This document shows, piece after piece, positions 26,090 through 34,482 of a stretch of DNA of 64,000 bases. The DNA lies in the NCBI RefSeq assembly GCF_024168645.1, contig NZ_JALJWF010000001.1, positions 4,095,501-4,159,500 of the forward strand, given 5' to 3'. Below the pieces are notes generated by a model. The model made no database searches and was not told the origin of the DNA. It was given only the letters and a program-made list of their open reading frames with translations. Position numbers and translations under genes: made by a program. The stretch comes from Pseudomonas sp. GGS8. Its GTDB lineage: Bacteria; Pseudomonadota; Gammaproteobacteria; Pseudomonadales; Pseudomonadaceae. Positions within the stretch are counted from its first letter, which is position 1; each line of letters opens with the position of its first letter.

Positions 26090-27124
26090 TCAGGCTTCGG
26101 GAACACCTTTCTCCCAAGCCGACCAATTCTGCAAAATCTCCTGCACCAACGGATTCCCCGTGCGGTACAGGTTCTCCAGTGCTGGCACAAAGCCGCCCTG
26201 ATCGGCGTATTTGAGCAGGTTATCCACCTCGCTCTGGCCCGGCGCCGGTCGGTCGAAATCGGAACCGGCGCGCACCACCGCCAAACGCCGGACATCCACC
26301 AGACCTTCGCGACTGGCCCGCAGCAGTGCCTCGTAGGTGGAGTTGTCTTCCTGTTGAGTGGTGCAGTAGACCCCTTCGTTGTTGGTCAGCAGTTTGGTCC
26401 AGACTTCCGCCCGCTCACTCAAGCGCGTCCCGGAAAACCAGGTATTACCCGCCAGCGTGTCGCACTGGGTCACCACCGGCGGCTGATTGGCCGGGGCCGA
26501 CGGATACTTCAAGCGCCACGCCGCCGATTCCTTGCTTTCGCTCAGTTCGACGTTGTGGCTCAGGGCGAAGGCCTTGGCCTGCAGCTTTGGATTGAGTTCG
26601 AAGACTTCGGTCTTGTAATCCAGCGGCGGTTTTTCGTTCGGGCCCTTGGTATTGATGCCCAGGTAACCGGTCGGCCAGTCTTTCGGCGCGTCCCGGGAGT
26701 CCAGTTCCCACTGGGTGCCGAACTCCACCAGGTAGTGCGCCCACGCGGTGGTGCCGATGGTGCCGTGTTTCGGGCTGATGCCGGCAATCCCGGCAATCAG
26801 GAAGTAACTTTTGCGTAAGTCGAATTTCGGCGACAGCGCCAGGGCCAGGGTCGAGGCCGCCGCATTGGTCTGGCCCATGCCGGTGACCATCAGGCACACC
26901 TGTTGGGTGTTGCAGCGAATGTTCGGGTACTCGGCGGACAGCCCCGGTACGCGCACCTCTTGCTTGAGTTCCAGGCGATCGATCCAGTTCTGCGCCTCGG
27001 GAGCGAACATGGTGATCAGCATCACTTTCGGCTGGATCGGTGCTTCTACCGCCCAGGCAGAGGAAGAGAGCAGGGTGCTTACCGCAAAACCGACAGACAG
27101 GGAAAGACGCGTCATTGCTTTCAT
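26090..27124 (-). CDS. Purine nucleoside permease (NUP family), exported
   Basis: A 344-residue protein with an N-terminal signal peptide (about 1-25, ending SSAWA-VE). The body matches the NUP family (PKVMLITMFAPEAQNW, CLMVTGMGQTNAAAS, AGIAGISPKHGTIGT, AWAHYLVEFGTQWELD), known from fungal purine nucleoside permeases and fold-related to nucleoside phosphorylases. In bacteria the exported form is probably a periplasmic nucleoside-binding or nucleoside-processing protein rather than a membrane carrier. It starts 24 bp after the tsx-like gene, indicating one operon for nucleoside uptake. Confidence 0.88.
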   Translation of the reverse strand: MKAMTRLSLSVGFAVSTLLSSSAWAVEAPIQPKVMLITMFAPEAQNWIDRLELKQEVRVPGLSAEYPNIRCNTQQVCLMVTGMGQTNAAASTLALALSPKFDLRKSYFLIAGIAGISPKHGTIGTTAWAHYLVEFGTQWELDSRDAPKDWPTGYLGINTKGPNEKPPLDYKTEVFELNPKLQAKAFALSHNVELSESKESAAWRLKYPSAPANQPPVVTQCDTLAGNTWFSGTRLSERAEVWTKLLTNNEGVYCTTQQEDNSTYEALLRASREGLVDVRRLAVVRAGSDFDRPAPGQSEVDNLLKYADQGGFVPALENLYRTGNPLVQEILQNWSAWEKGVPEA

Positions 27125-27148
27125 AAAATCTCCTGATTCAAATGAGCC

Positions 27149-28105
27149 TTAAAACTGATAGCCGACACCGGCGTAGTAACCCCAGCCGTTGGAACGGGCG
27201 CGGAAATCACCATCGCCGAAATTCAACTCGCTGCCGTCCTCCCAGTTGCCGCCGTTGTGGAAGTAACGGCCGACCAGGGTGAAACGCAAATGGGTGAAGG
27301 CGTAGAGCAACACGTTGGTGGCCACGGTGGCATTGGCGGTGCGGGCCGGGTTGTCCTTGTGCAGGTCGGAGCCGAAGTCGAAGTTGGTGAAACCGATGTA
27401 GGTCAACGAAGCACCGTTACTGAAACTGCTGATGGGCACGATGTATTTGAGCTGGGCGCGGTAGCCGTCCCACGAATACTCGTTGCTGGCGCCGTAGTTT
27501 TCCCACTGATAACGACCGTAGAAGTTGGCCGACAGGTTGACCCGCGAATGGGTGTCGATGTCGGTGCCGAGGCCGCTGTACAGCGTGTTGGCACGGTTGG
27601 CACTGTTGCTGCCGTGGTCGTAGATCCAGTCGAACGCCACGTACCATTCCTTGAACGGCCCGACGGCCAGGCTGCGGCCGGCCAGGTAGTCGATGGAAAT
27701 CCGCGGTTCGTGCTCCATGAACACCGGAGAGCCGTGGTCCCACACGCCTTTGTCATGGCTGTTGCCGATGTCGAAGATCTTTGGAATGTCGATGTAGCCG
27801 TACAACTCGAACGGCCCCTTGCGGCCGAAGTACTCGTATTCCAGGTAGATATCGTCGGCCGGTTGCGGGCCGAAACTGATGTCCTTGCTGCCGATGACGG
27901 TCAGGTCCTGATTGAACCAGTCCGACAGATACGCGCCTTTTTTCGGCGGGTTGGCTTCAGGGCTGAGGGCTTCGCCCTGGGCGGATTCTTCTACGGTGGC
28001 CGGTTGGGCCAAAACGTGGCTGCTGAGTAGTCCTGTAACGCTGGCCAGCAGCAGGGAAACAGCAAAAGTACGTGAGCAATTCACGCGATTGGCGGTGCGA
28101 TGCAT
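27149..28105 (-). CDS. Tsx-like nucleoside-specific outer-membrane channel
   Basis: A 318-residue outer-membrane beta barrel. It has a signal peptide (about 1-33, ending SHVLA-QP), a linker rich in Glu/Pro, then the Tsx pattern YLSDWFNQDLTVIGSK, DDIYLEYEYFGRKG and alternating aromatic strands to a terminal GVGYQF whose final Phe is the usual barrel signal. Tsx channels admit nucleosides and deoxynucleosides. It leads the tsx-NUP operon. A GCAAACGTTTGC palindrome of PurR/LacI type lies 85 bp before the ATG and probably regulates it. Confidence 0.9.
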   Translation of the reverse strand: MHRTANRVNCSRTFAVSLLLASVTGLLSSHVLAQPATVEESAQGEALSPEANPPKKGAYLSDWFNQDLTVIGSKDISFGPQPADDIYLEYEYFGRKGPFELYGYIDIPKIFDIGNSHDKGVWDHGSPVFMEHEPRISIDYLAGRSLAVGPFKEWYVAFDWIYDHGSNSANRANTLYSGLGTDIDTHSRVNLSANFYGRYQWENYGASNEYSWDGYRAQLKYIVPISSFSNGASLTYIGFTNFDFGSDLHKDNPARTANATVATNVLLYAFTHLRFTLVGRYFHNGGNWEDGSELNFGDGDFRARSNGWGYYAGVGYQF

Positions 28106-28390
28106 TAAAAGTCCCTTTTCGTGCGGATCGAAGGCCCGGTGGTGCGGGCTTGCGCGGTTAAGTGGTGAACAGGCCGGTATCGGCGACTCGCAAACGTTTG
28201 CACAACCTATACCAATTTTCTCAAAGCGCTGAAAAGCCGGAGGAATTGGCGGATTTGCTGTAATTTGCTGTCCTTTCGGTCAAGGGGAGCAGAAGGAGTG
28301 GTATTCAGGGGAAGAGGGCTCGGGAGGGGATATGCACCAAAGTGGTGTCGACTGTCAGATCAGTAACTCGATCTGTGGCAATAGATCTTT
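28106..28390. other. Promoter-containing region upstream of the tsx-like gene
   Basis: It contains the 28190-28201 palindrome and a second dyad, CCAATT at 28212-28217 with AATTGG at 28244-28249. The rest up to the long dyad element shows no gene. Confidence 0.6.
28189..28202. promoter_or_regulatory. PurR/LacI-type palindromic operator before tsx-NUP
   Basis: The core GCAAACGTTTGC (28190-28201) is a perfect 12-bp palindrome with the central CG typical of LacI-family sites, and it equals the centre of the E. coli PurR consensus ACGCAAACGTTTGCGT. It lies about 85 bp upstream of the tsx-like ATG. Binding by a LacI-family purine or nucleoside regulator is inferred; no such regulator is encoded in the window. 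Confidence 0.65.
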
Positions 28391-28523
28391 TGTGGCGAGG
28401 GGGCTTGCCCCCGTTCGGCTGCGCAGCAGTCGTAAACCATTCAACACGGTCCTGCGGACAAACCGCATTGTCTGGTTTTGGGGCCGCTGCGCAGCCCAAC
28501 GGGGGCAAGCCCCCTCGCCACAG
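28391..28523. repeat. Long dyad element (copy C)
   Basis: Bounded by TGTGGCGAGGGGGCTTGCCC and its complement. The left hairpin is CGGCTGC-GCA-GCAGTCG. The right hairpin on the minus strand is GGGCTGC-GCA-GCGGCCC. The right arm ends 45 bp before the selD start, so the selD promoter must lie at its edge or within it; TAGAAT at about 28533 could be the -10. Confidence 0.85.
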
Positions 28524-28567
28524 GGTTGCTGTAGAATCCTGGGCATTGACTTCACAAGGTGCATTCC

Positions 28568-29602
28568 ATGAGCGAGCCGATTCGTCTGACCCAGTACAGC
28601 CACGGCGCAGGTTGTGGCTGCAAGATTTCACCCCAGGTGCTGGAGGTGATTCTGGCCGGTAGCGGCGCGCAAAACCTGGACCCGAAACTCTGGGTCGGCA
28701 ATGCCTCGCGCGATGACGCGGCGGTGTATGCCATCGATGAAGAGCGCGGCGTGGTGTCGACCACCGACTTCTTTATGCCGATCGTCGACGACCCGTTCGA
28801 TTTCGGCCGGATCGCCGCTACCAACGCCATCAGTGACATTTACGCCATGGGCGGCGATCCGCTGATGGCGATTGCGATCCTCGGCTGGCCGGTCAATGTG
28901 CTGGCACCGGAGATCGCCCGGGAGGTGATTCGCGGCGGGCGTTCGGTCTGCGATGAAGCGGGAATTCCCTTGGCTGGCGGCCATTCCATCGACGCGCCGG
29001 AGCCGATCTTCGGCCTGGCCGTGACCGGGCTGGTGGAAAAACGCCATATGAAGCGCAACGACACCGCCACCGCCGGCTGCCTGCTCTATCTCACCAAACC
29101 CTTGGGCATCGGCATCCTCACCACCGCCGAGAAGAAGGGCAAGTTGCGCAATGCCGACATTGGCCTGGCCCGCGACTGGATGTGCACCCTGAACAAACCC
29201 GGCAGCCGTTTCGGCAAGCTCGACGGCGTGACCGCAATGACCGACGTCACCGGTTTCGGCCTGCTCGGGCATCTGGTGGAAATGGCCGATGGCAGCAACG
29301 TGACCGCCCGCATTGGCTATGACCGTGTGCCACGCCTGCCGGGCGTCGAGTATTACCTTGACCAGGGCTGCGTGCCTGGCGGCACGCTGCGCAATTTCGA
29401 CAGCTACGCCAGCAAGGTCGGCCGGCTCCAGGAGTTGCATAAACGTGTGCTCTGCGACCCGCAGACCAGTGGTGGCCTGCTGATTGCAGTCACCCCTGAA
29501 GGCAACGCACAGTTCCTCAACGTTGCCGCCGAGCTTGGCCTGAACCTTGAGCCGATCGGCGAACTGGTTGAGCGACAGACCCACGCGGTTGAGGTGGTTT
29601 GA
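28568..29602 (+). CDS. selD: Selenide, water dikinase
   Basis: A 344-residue enzyme that makes selenophosphate from selenide and ATP. The N-terminal [10 protein letters not shown] motif carries Cys16 (the E. coli Cys17 equivalent) and Lys19; the active residue is Cys, not selenocysteine. DDAAVY and [21 protein letters not shown] are the metal and ATP-binding stretches of the PurM-like fold. The stop codon overlaps the start of selU by one base, so selenophosphate goes at least to tRNA 2-selenouridine synthesis. ATG 28568 matches the E. coli N-terminus; an in-frame GTG is 9 bp upstream. Confidence 0.97.
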   Translation: MSEPIRLTQYSHGAGCGCKISPQVLEVILAGSGAQNLDPKLWVGNASRDDAAVYAIDEERGVVSTTDFFMPIVDDPFDFGRIAATNAISDIYAMGGDPLMAIAILGWPVNVLAPEIAREVIRGGRSVCDEAGIPLAGGHSIDAPEPIFGLAVTGLVEKRHMKRNDTATAGCLLYLTKPLGIGILTTAEKKGKLRNADIGLARDWMCTLNKPGSRFGKLDGVTAMTDVTGFGLLGHLVEMADGSNVTARIGYDRVPRLPGVEYYLDQGCVPGGTLRNFDSYASKVGRLQELHKRVLCDPQTSGGLLIAVTPEGNAQFLNVAAELGLNLEPIGELVERQTHAVEVV

Positions 29603-30696
29603 TGTCCAGAGACTTCACCGATTACCGCGACATCTTCCTCAATGACCGGCCGATGATGGATGTCCGCGCGCCGGTCGAATTCCTCAAGGGCTCATTCCCC
29701 GGCGTGGTCAACCTGCCGCTGATGAATGACCACGAGCGGCAACGCGTCGGCACATGCTACAAGCAACACGGCCAGCAAGCGGCGATCACGCTGGGGCATC
29801 AGTTGGTGGCCGGCCAGACCAAGGCCGAGCGCATCCAGGCTTGGGCTGATTTTGCCCGGGCGCATCCGGATAGCTATTTGTATTGTTTTCGCGGCGGGCT
29901 GCGTTCGCAGATCACCCAGCAGTGGCTCAAGGACGAAGCAGGCATCGACTATCCGCGGGTCGGTGGCGGCTACAAGGCCATGCGCACCTTCCTGTTCGAC
30001 ACCATCGACCAGGCCGTTGCCCAGTGTGATTTCGTCTTGCTGGGCGGCATGACCGGCACCGGCAAGACCGAAGTGCTCACGCAATTGAGCAATGCGCTGG
30101 ACCTTGAAGGGCACGCCCATCATCGCGGCTCCAGCTTCGGCAAACGCGCCACCGGCCAACCTTCCAACATCGACTTTGAAAACCGCCTGGCCGTGGATGT
30201 ACTGAAAAAACGCGCCAACGGTATCGAGCAGTTTGTGCTCGAAGACGAGAGCCGCGCGATTGGCAGTTGCGCGCTGCCGTTGCCGCTGTATCAGGGCATG
30301 CAGCAGTTTCCGATGGTCTGGCTGGAAGACCGCCTGGAAGGGCGCGTCGAGCGGATCCTGCGCGATTACGTGGTGGATTTGTGCGCCGAGTTCACCGAGG
30401 TGTATGGCGATGAAGGCTTCACGCTGTTTTCCGAGCGGATGTTGGCGAGCCTGAATAATGTCCAGAAACGCCTGGGCGGCGAGCGCCATCGGCGGATGTT
30501 GGCCTTGATGGAAGACGCGCTGGCGGAACAGGCCAACAGCGGCGCGGTGGACTTGCACCGGGGCTGGATCGAAGGCTTGCTGCGCGAGTATTACGACCCG
30601 ATGTATGTGTTTCAGCGGGAGAAGAAGGGGGCGCGGATCGAGTTTGTCGGGGATCGGGGGGCGGTTCTCGAATATTTGCGGGAGCGGGGTAAGTAG
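29602..30696 (+). CDS. selU: tRNA 2-selenouridine synthase
   Basis: A 364-residue enzyme (SelU, also MnmH/YbbB) that converts 2-thiouridine to 2-selenouridine at the wobble base of some tRNAs. The N-terminal rhodanese domain has the catalytic Cys95 in [15 protein letters not shown]-loop follows, [10 protein letters not shown] (148-157), with the family signature [21 protein letters not shown]. Translation is coupled to selD through TGATG. Length is normal. Confidence 0.96.
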   Translation: MSRDFTDYRDIFLNDRPMMDVRAPVEFLKGSFPGVVNLPLMNDHERQRVGTCYKQHGQQAAITLGHQLVAGQTKAERIQAWADFARAHPDSYLYCFRGGLRSQITQQWLKDEAGIDYPRVGGGYKAMRTFLFDTIDQAVAQCDFVLLGGMTGTGKTEVLTQLSNALDLEGHAHHRGSSFGKRATGQPSNIDFENRLAVDVLKKRANGIEQFVLEDESRAIGSCALPLPLYQGMQQFPMVWLEDRLEGRVERILRDYVVDLCAEFTEVYGDEGFTLFSERMLASLNNVQKRLGGERHRRMLALMEDALAEQANSGAVDLHRGWIEGLLREYYDPMYVFQREKKGARIEFVGDRGAVLEYLRERGK

Positions 30697-30746
30697 CGGA
30701 GGTGATGTTGTTTTTGCTGGCCTCATCGCGAGCGGTGCCCGACAGC

Positions 30747-31421
30747 TTACGTCGGACAAGTCTCTGGACCGTTATTCAGCCCTTGCTTGTAGCTGCGGCT
30801 CTGCAGGCTGGCCTTGCCGTTGTGCCAGGTCAGGGTGAGCACGTACAGCGAGTCGTAGTCGCTGGACGCCCAGTCATCGGTGATGCGCTGTTCTGAGCCG
30901 ACGGCTTCCCCGGCGACCTTGTTGATCAGCTCGGGCAGGTAGCCATGGGACCAGGCGGTATAGATGATTGAGTTGTGATATTTGTCGCGAAGCAGTTCAT
31001 CGGCCAGGTCACTGGTGTCGTTGGCCGCAAACTCGATGTTCACCGGCAAGCCGAGCTTGATCGCGCTGGGGTTGATGGTCATCAGGGGGCGAATGTAACT
31101 GTAGGAGTTATCCAGCTCGCCTTCCTCGACATTGCGCGTCGGGTTGGCGGCAAACACGTAATTGGCCTTGCCGAATTTTTCCGGCAGCAAGGTGGCCAGG
31201 TCGATGGCGCGGTTCAGTCCCTGACAATTGAGTTGACCCAGGCCGCCGGCCGGTTTTTCCGCGTGGCGCAAAAATACCAGTGTCTGTGTACCGTCCGCCG
31301 GTTGGGCGCGGCTTTCACTGGACTCCAGCGACAAAAACAACGCGCCGGCCGCCAACAGCGCAGGCAGGAAGATATAAGCACGATGCTTGAAGCGATTGGT
31401 GAGTTTCAAAGGATTCATCAT
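30747..31421 (-). CDS. Exported histidine phosphatase superfamily protein
   Basis: A 224-residue protein with an N-terminal hydrophobic segment (about 15-33, YIFLPALLAAGALFLSLES) acting as a signal or anchor. The phosphatase motif is FLRHAEKPAGGLGQL (about 50-64), with the catalytic His in RHAEKP. A second His occurs in YTAWSHGYLPEL. The branch-1 fold is likely, but the RHG motif is RHA. The substrate is unknown. Downstream, the selU gene converges on it. An alternative start one codon later is equally good. Confidence 0.83.
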   Translation of the reverse strand: MMNPLKLTNRFKHRAYIFLPALLAAGALFLSLESSESRAQPADGTQTLVFLRHAEKPAGGLGQLNCQGLNRAIDLATLLPEKFGKANYVFAANPTRNVEEGELDNSYSYIRPLMTINPSAIKLGLPVNIEFAANDTSDLADELLRDKYHNSIIYTAWSHGYLPELINKVAGEAVGSEQRITDDWASSDYDSLYVLTLTWHNGKASLQSRSYKQGLNNGPETCPT

Positions 31422-31721
31422 CGAATTGGTGATCTTCAGCGCATTCGGTTAAGGAACCTTGACACCGCAAGTTCCGAGCATAGGGTGTTTCCATGTCGTT
31501 GACCCGGTCCATTTCTAACAGGGCAATGCTCAGAGTCCACTGAAGCCCTTTTGGTTCGATCCGAGCTTCGATCCGAGCAAGGTGCCTGGCACTTTAGCGG
31601 CAACCTTGAACGGATTGGGGGAAAGGTTATTGACAGGATGTTTCGGATTTATGGACACAGTACACATCGTATCCCCGTCCCCCTTATGATCTTCACTCTG
31701 ATTTTCTCGTGGAAGCTCCCG
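31422..31721. other. Intergenic region upstream of the first GST gene
   Basis: It contains a tandem 12-bp duplication, TTCGATCCGAGC twice at 31555-31578, and TTGACA at 31630-31635 that could be a -35 element, without a good -10 at standard spacing. No gene is seen, although the GST frame is open through part of it. Confidence 0.5.
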
Positions 31722-32429
31722 ATGACCGATTTGTCTGCATTCCCCATCACTCGAAAATGGCCGGCCCAGTACCCGGAGTGGATCCAGCTCTATTCCTTGC
31801 CCACGCCCAATGGCGTCAAGGTTTCGATCATGCTCGAAGAGATCGGGCTGCCCTACGAGCCGCATCGTGTGGGCTTCGACACCCAAGATCAGCTGTCCCC
31901 TGAGTTTCTGTCGCTGAACCCCAATAACAAGATCCCGGCGATCATCGACCCCCACGGTCCGGACGATCAACCGCTGGCGCTGTTCGAGTCCGGGGCGATT
32001 CTGATTTACCTCGCCGACAAGAGCGGGCAACTGCTGGCCCAGGATTCGGCGGCGCGTTACGAGACCCTTCAGTGGCTGATGTTTCAGATGGGCGGTATCG
32101 GGCCGATGTTCGGTCAGCTCGGTTTCTTCAACAAATTCGCCGGCAAGGACTACGAAGACAAGCGTCCCCGTGATCGTTACGTCGACGAAAGCAAGCGCTT
32201 GCTCAAGGTTCTTGATGACCGCTTGCAAGGGCGCGACTGGATCATGGGCGAGCGCTACACTATCGCCGATATCGCGACCTTTCCTTGGGTGCGCAACCTG
32301 ATCGGCTTCTACGAGGCCGGTGATCTGGTCGGCATCCAGAATTTCCCTAACGTCACTCGCGTGCTGGAGCGTTTCCTCGCAAGGCCGGCGGTGATTCGTG
32401 GGCTGGAAATCCCCAAGCAATCCCTTTGA
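31722..32429 (+). CDS. Glutathione S-transferase family protein (YfcG/Nu-like)
   Basis: A 235-residue cytoplasmic protein with an N-terminal thioredoxin fold (IQLYSLPTPNGVKVSIMLEEIGLPYE, then NPNNKIPAI and FESGAILIYLAD) and a C-terminal helical domain (WIMGERYTIADIATFPWV). The TPNG motif near the N-terminus is typical of the YfcG/YghU group, which has disulfide-bond reductase activity with glutathione. ATG 31722 has GGAAG upstream. The PhzF-family gene follows by 23 bp on the same strand. Confidence 0.9.
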   Translation: MTDLSAFPITRKWPAQYPEWIQLYSLPTPNGVKVSIMLEEIGLPYEPHRVGFDTQDQLSPEFLSLNPNNKIPAIIDPHGPDDQPLALFESGAILIYLADKSGQLLAQDSAARYETLQWLMFQMGGIGPMFGQLGFFNKFAGKDYEDKRPRDRYVDESKRLLKVLDDRLQGRDWIMGERYTIADIATFPWVRNLIGFYEAGDLVGIQNFPNVTRVLERFLARPAVIRGLEIPKQSL

Positions 32430-32452
32430 ATCCCTCATCACCAAGGCAGGCA

Positions 32453-33295
32453 ATGAGCTCATTCGATTTCAAGCAAGTAGATGTCTTCAGCCACGTCGTG
32501 CTCAAGGGCAACGCGCTGGCGGTGGTGTTCGGCGCAGACAAGCTCAGCGATGAACGCATGGCGGCGTTCGCGAACTGGACCAACCTCAGCGAAACCACTT
32601 TCGTGCTCGAACCTCGAGACCCCCGGGCCGACTATCGGGTGCGCATCTTCACCACTCTGCAAGAGTTGCCGTTCGCCGGTCATCCGACGCTGGGCACCTG
32701 CCATGCCTGGCTCGAGGCCGGTGGGGTGCCCAAAGGCGAGGAGATCATTCAGGAGTGCGGTGCCGGGTTGGTGCGAGTGCGTCGGCAGGGGGCGGAGCTG
32801 GCGTTTCTCGCGCCACCGTTGCTCAAGTCCGGCCCGGTGGACGCCGAGCTGGTCGAGCGCGTACGGCGGGGCCTCGGATTGGCGCCGGGCGCGATTGTGC
32901 GCGCGCAATGGGTCGACAACGGTGCCGGTTGGCTGGCGGTGATGGTCGAGGACCGCCAGCAGGTGCTGGATTTGCGACCGGATCATGCACAGATGCTCGG
33001 CCTCGCCGTCGGTGTCATCGCGCCGTGGCATCCCGAGCGCGATGGTGCTGACGCGCAGTTCGAAGTGCGTGCATTCATCTCCGGCGACGGCATGCCAGAA
33101 GACCCGGCCACCGGCAGCCTGAACGCCGGGATCGCGCAATGGTTGCTCAGCGAAGGGCTGGCCACGGCGTCTTATGTCGTCAGCCAGGGCCTGAGCATGG
33201 GCCGCGCCGGGCGGATTCGGGTGGAGCAGGTGGGGGATGAGATTTGGGTGGGTGGCTCGGTGGTGACCTGCATCAGTGGCACCCTGACGATCTAA
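32453..33295 (+). CDS. PhzF family isomerase/epimerase-like protein
   Basis: A 280-residue protein with the PhzF pattern: FKQVDVFSHVVLKGNALAVV at the start, FANWTNLSETTFVL (conserved catalytic Glu in the SETTF stretch), LPFAGHPTLGTCHAWLEAG and EDPATGSLNAGIAQWL. The fold is that of diaminopimelate epimerase without catalytic cysteines. PhzF itself acts in phenazine synthesis, but no other phenazine gene is here, so this is a paralogue of unknown substrate. AAGGCAGG precedes the ATG. Confidence 0.9.
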   Translation: MSSFDFKQVDVFSHVVLKGNALAVVFGADKLSDERMAAFANWTNLSETTFVLEPRDPRADYRVRIFTTLQELPFAGHPTLGTCHAWLEAGGVPKGEEIIQECGAGLVRVRRQGAELAFLAPPLLKSGPVDAELVERVRRGLGLAPGAIVRAQWVDNGAGWLAVMVEDRQQVLDLRPDHAQMLGLAVGVIAPWHPERDGADAQFEVRAFISGDGMPEDPATGSLNAGIAQWLLSEGLATASYVVSQGLSMGRAGRIRVEQVGDEIWVGGSVVTCISGTLTI

Positions 33296-33368
33296 CCTGT
33301 AGGGACTGTATTCGATGCGGGCGATTGTTGCCGCCGCGGTAATGCTGTCTTGAGCGATCGAGGTTTGT

Positions 33369-33387
33369 GTCCTGCACCTTGCAGGAC
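33369..33387. promoter_or_regulatory. Perfect hairpin in the hemB upstream region
   Basis: GTCCTGCA-CCT-TGCAGGAC forms an 8-bp stem with a 3-base spacer, followed by ATAAGCTT. It lies 56 bp before the hemB ATG. It could be a protein operator or a leader hairpin; the sequence does not decide. Confidence 0.45.
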
Positions 33388-33442
33388 ATAAGCTTCACTC
33401 CCTACGACTTTTGTCTCATTCGCCGTTTTTCAAGGAAGGCCC

Positions 33443-34417
33443 ATGTCCAGTCAGTTCCCCGAAGCACGTCCACGCCGTTTGCGCCGCAATGCGAGCCTGC
33501 GCAGCCTGTTCCAGGAAACCGAATTCACCTTGAACGATCTGGTGCTGCCGATTTTCGTCGAGGAAGAGATCGATGAGTTCGTGCCGATCAAAAGCATGCC
33601 CGGGGTGATGCGTATTCCCGAGTCAAAACTGGCCGGTGAGATCGAGCGGTATGCCCGGGCCGGGATCAAGTCGGTGATGACCTTTGGCGTGTCTCATCAT
33701 CTGGACAGCAGCGGCAGCGACACCTGGAACGACAACGGCCTGGTGTCGCGCATGTCGCGCATTGCCAAAGACGCCGTGCCGGAAATGATCGTGATGTCCG
33801 ACACTTGTTTTTGTGAGTACACCGACCACGGCCATTGCGGCGTGTTGCACCAGCACGAAGTCGACAACGACCAGACCCTGATCAACCTCGGCAAGCAAGC
33901 CGTGGCCGCCGCTCGGGCCGGTGCCGATGTGATCGCGCCGTCGGCAGCCATGGACGGGCAGGTCCAGGCCATTCGCCGGGCGCTCGATGCCGCGGGGTTC
34001 AGCCAGACCGCGATCATGGCCTATTCGACCAAGTTTGCCTCGGCGCTCTATGGCCCGTTCCGCGAAGCCGGCGGCAGTGCACTCAAGGGCGACCGCAAAA
34101 GCTATCAGATGAACCCGATGAACCGCCGCGAAGCGGTGCGTGAATCGTTGCTGGATGAACAGGAAGGTGCCGATGCGCTGATGGTCAAGCCGGCCGGCGC
34201 GTACCTGGACATCATCCGCGACATCCGTGAAGCCTCGCGCCTGCCGTTGTCGGCGTATCAGGTGAGCGGCGAATACGCGATGATCAAATTCGCCGCCCAG
34301 GCCGGGGCGATCGATGAAGATCGTGTCGTGCGTGAGAGCCTTGGGGCGATCAAGCGGGCAGGGGCGGATTTGATCTTCACTTACTTCGCGATGGACCTGG
34401 CCCTGGCCGGGATCTAA
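33443..34417 (+). CDS. hemB: Delta-aminolevulinic acid dehydratase, zinc-binding type
   Basis: A 324-residue porphobilinogen synthase that condenses two 5-aminolevulinate molecules in heme synthesis. Schiff-base lysines are Lys197 ([13 protein letters not shown]) and Lys249 ([10 protein letters not shown]). The metal loop [14 protein letters not shown] gives Cys122, Cys124 and Cys132, the three-cysteine zinc site. The P. aeruginosa enzyme has an Asp-rich, magnesium-type loop here, so this is probably the second, zinc-type paralogue known in some fluorescent pseudomonads. ATG 33443 follows CAAGGAAGG. Confidence 0.94.
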   Translation: MSSQFPEARPRRLRRNASLRSLFQETEFTLNDLVLPIFVEEEIDEFVPIKSMPGVMRIPESKLAGEIERYARAGIKSVMTFGVSHHLDSSGSDTWNDNGLVSRMSRIAKDAVPEMIVMSDTCFCEYTDHGHCGVLHQHEVDNDQTLINLGKQAVAAARAGADVIAPSAAMDGQVQAIRRALDAAGFSQTAIMAYSTKFASALYGPFREAGGSALKGDRKSYQMNPMNRREAVRESLLDEQEGADALMVKPAGAYLDIIRDIREASRLPLSAYQVSGEYAMIKFAAQAGAIDEDRVVRESLGAIKRAGADLIFTYFAMDLALAGI

Positions 34418-34435
34418 AGATCATCCCATAACCCC

Positions 34436-34463
34436 TGTGGGAGCGGGCTTGCCCGCTCCCACA
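34436..34463 (+). terminator. REP-derived hairpin, probable terminator of hemB
   Basis: TGTGGGAGCGGGC and GCCCGCTCCCACA form a perfect 13-bp stem around TT and are followed by TTTG. It is a single compact REP unit 18 bp after the hemB stop. Confidence 0.65.
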
Positions 34464-34482
34464 TTTGATCTTCGCTGGCGGT

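Noticed and set aside
28568..28640. Selenocysteine in SelD
   Set aside because: The position of the catalytic residue is a normal TGC (Cys16). No in-frame TGA occurs, so no SECIS-directed recoding is needed.
32453..33295. PhzF-family gene as part of a phenazine cluster
   Set aside because: No phzA-E or phzG homologue is adjacent; neighbours are a GST and hemB. PhzF paralogues are widespread.
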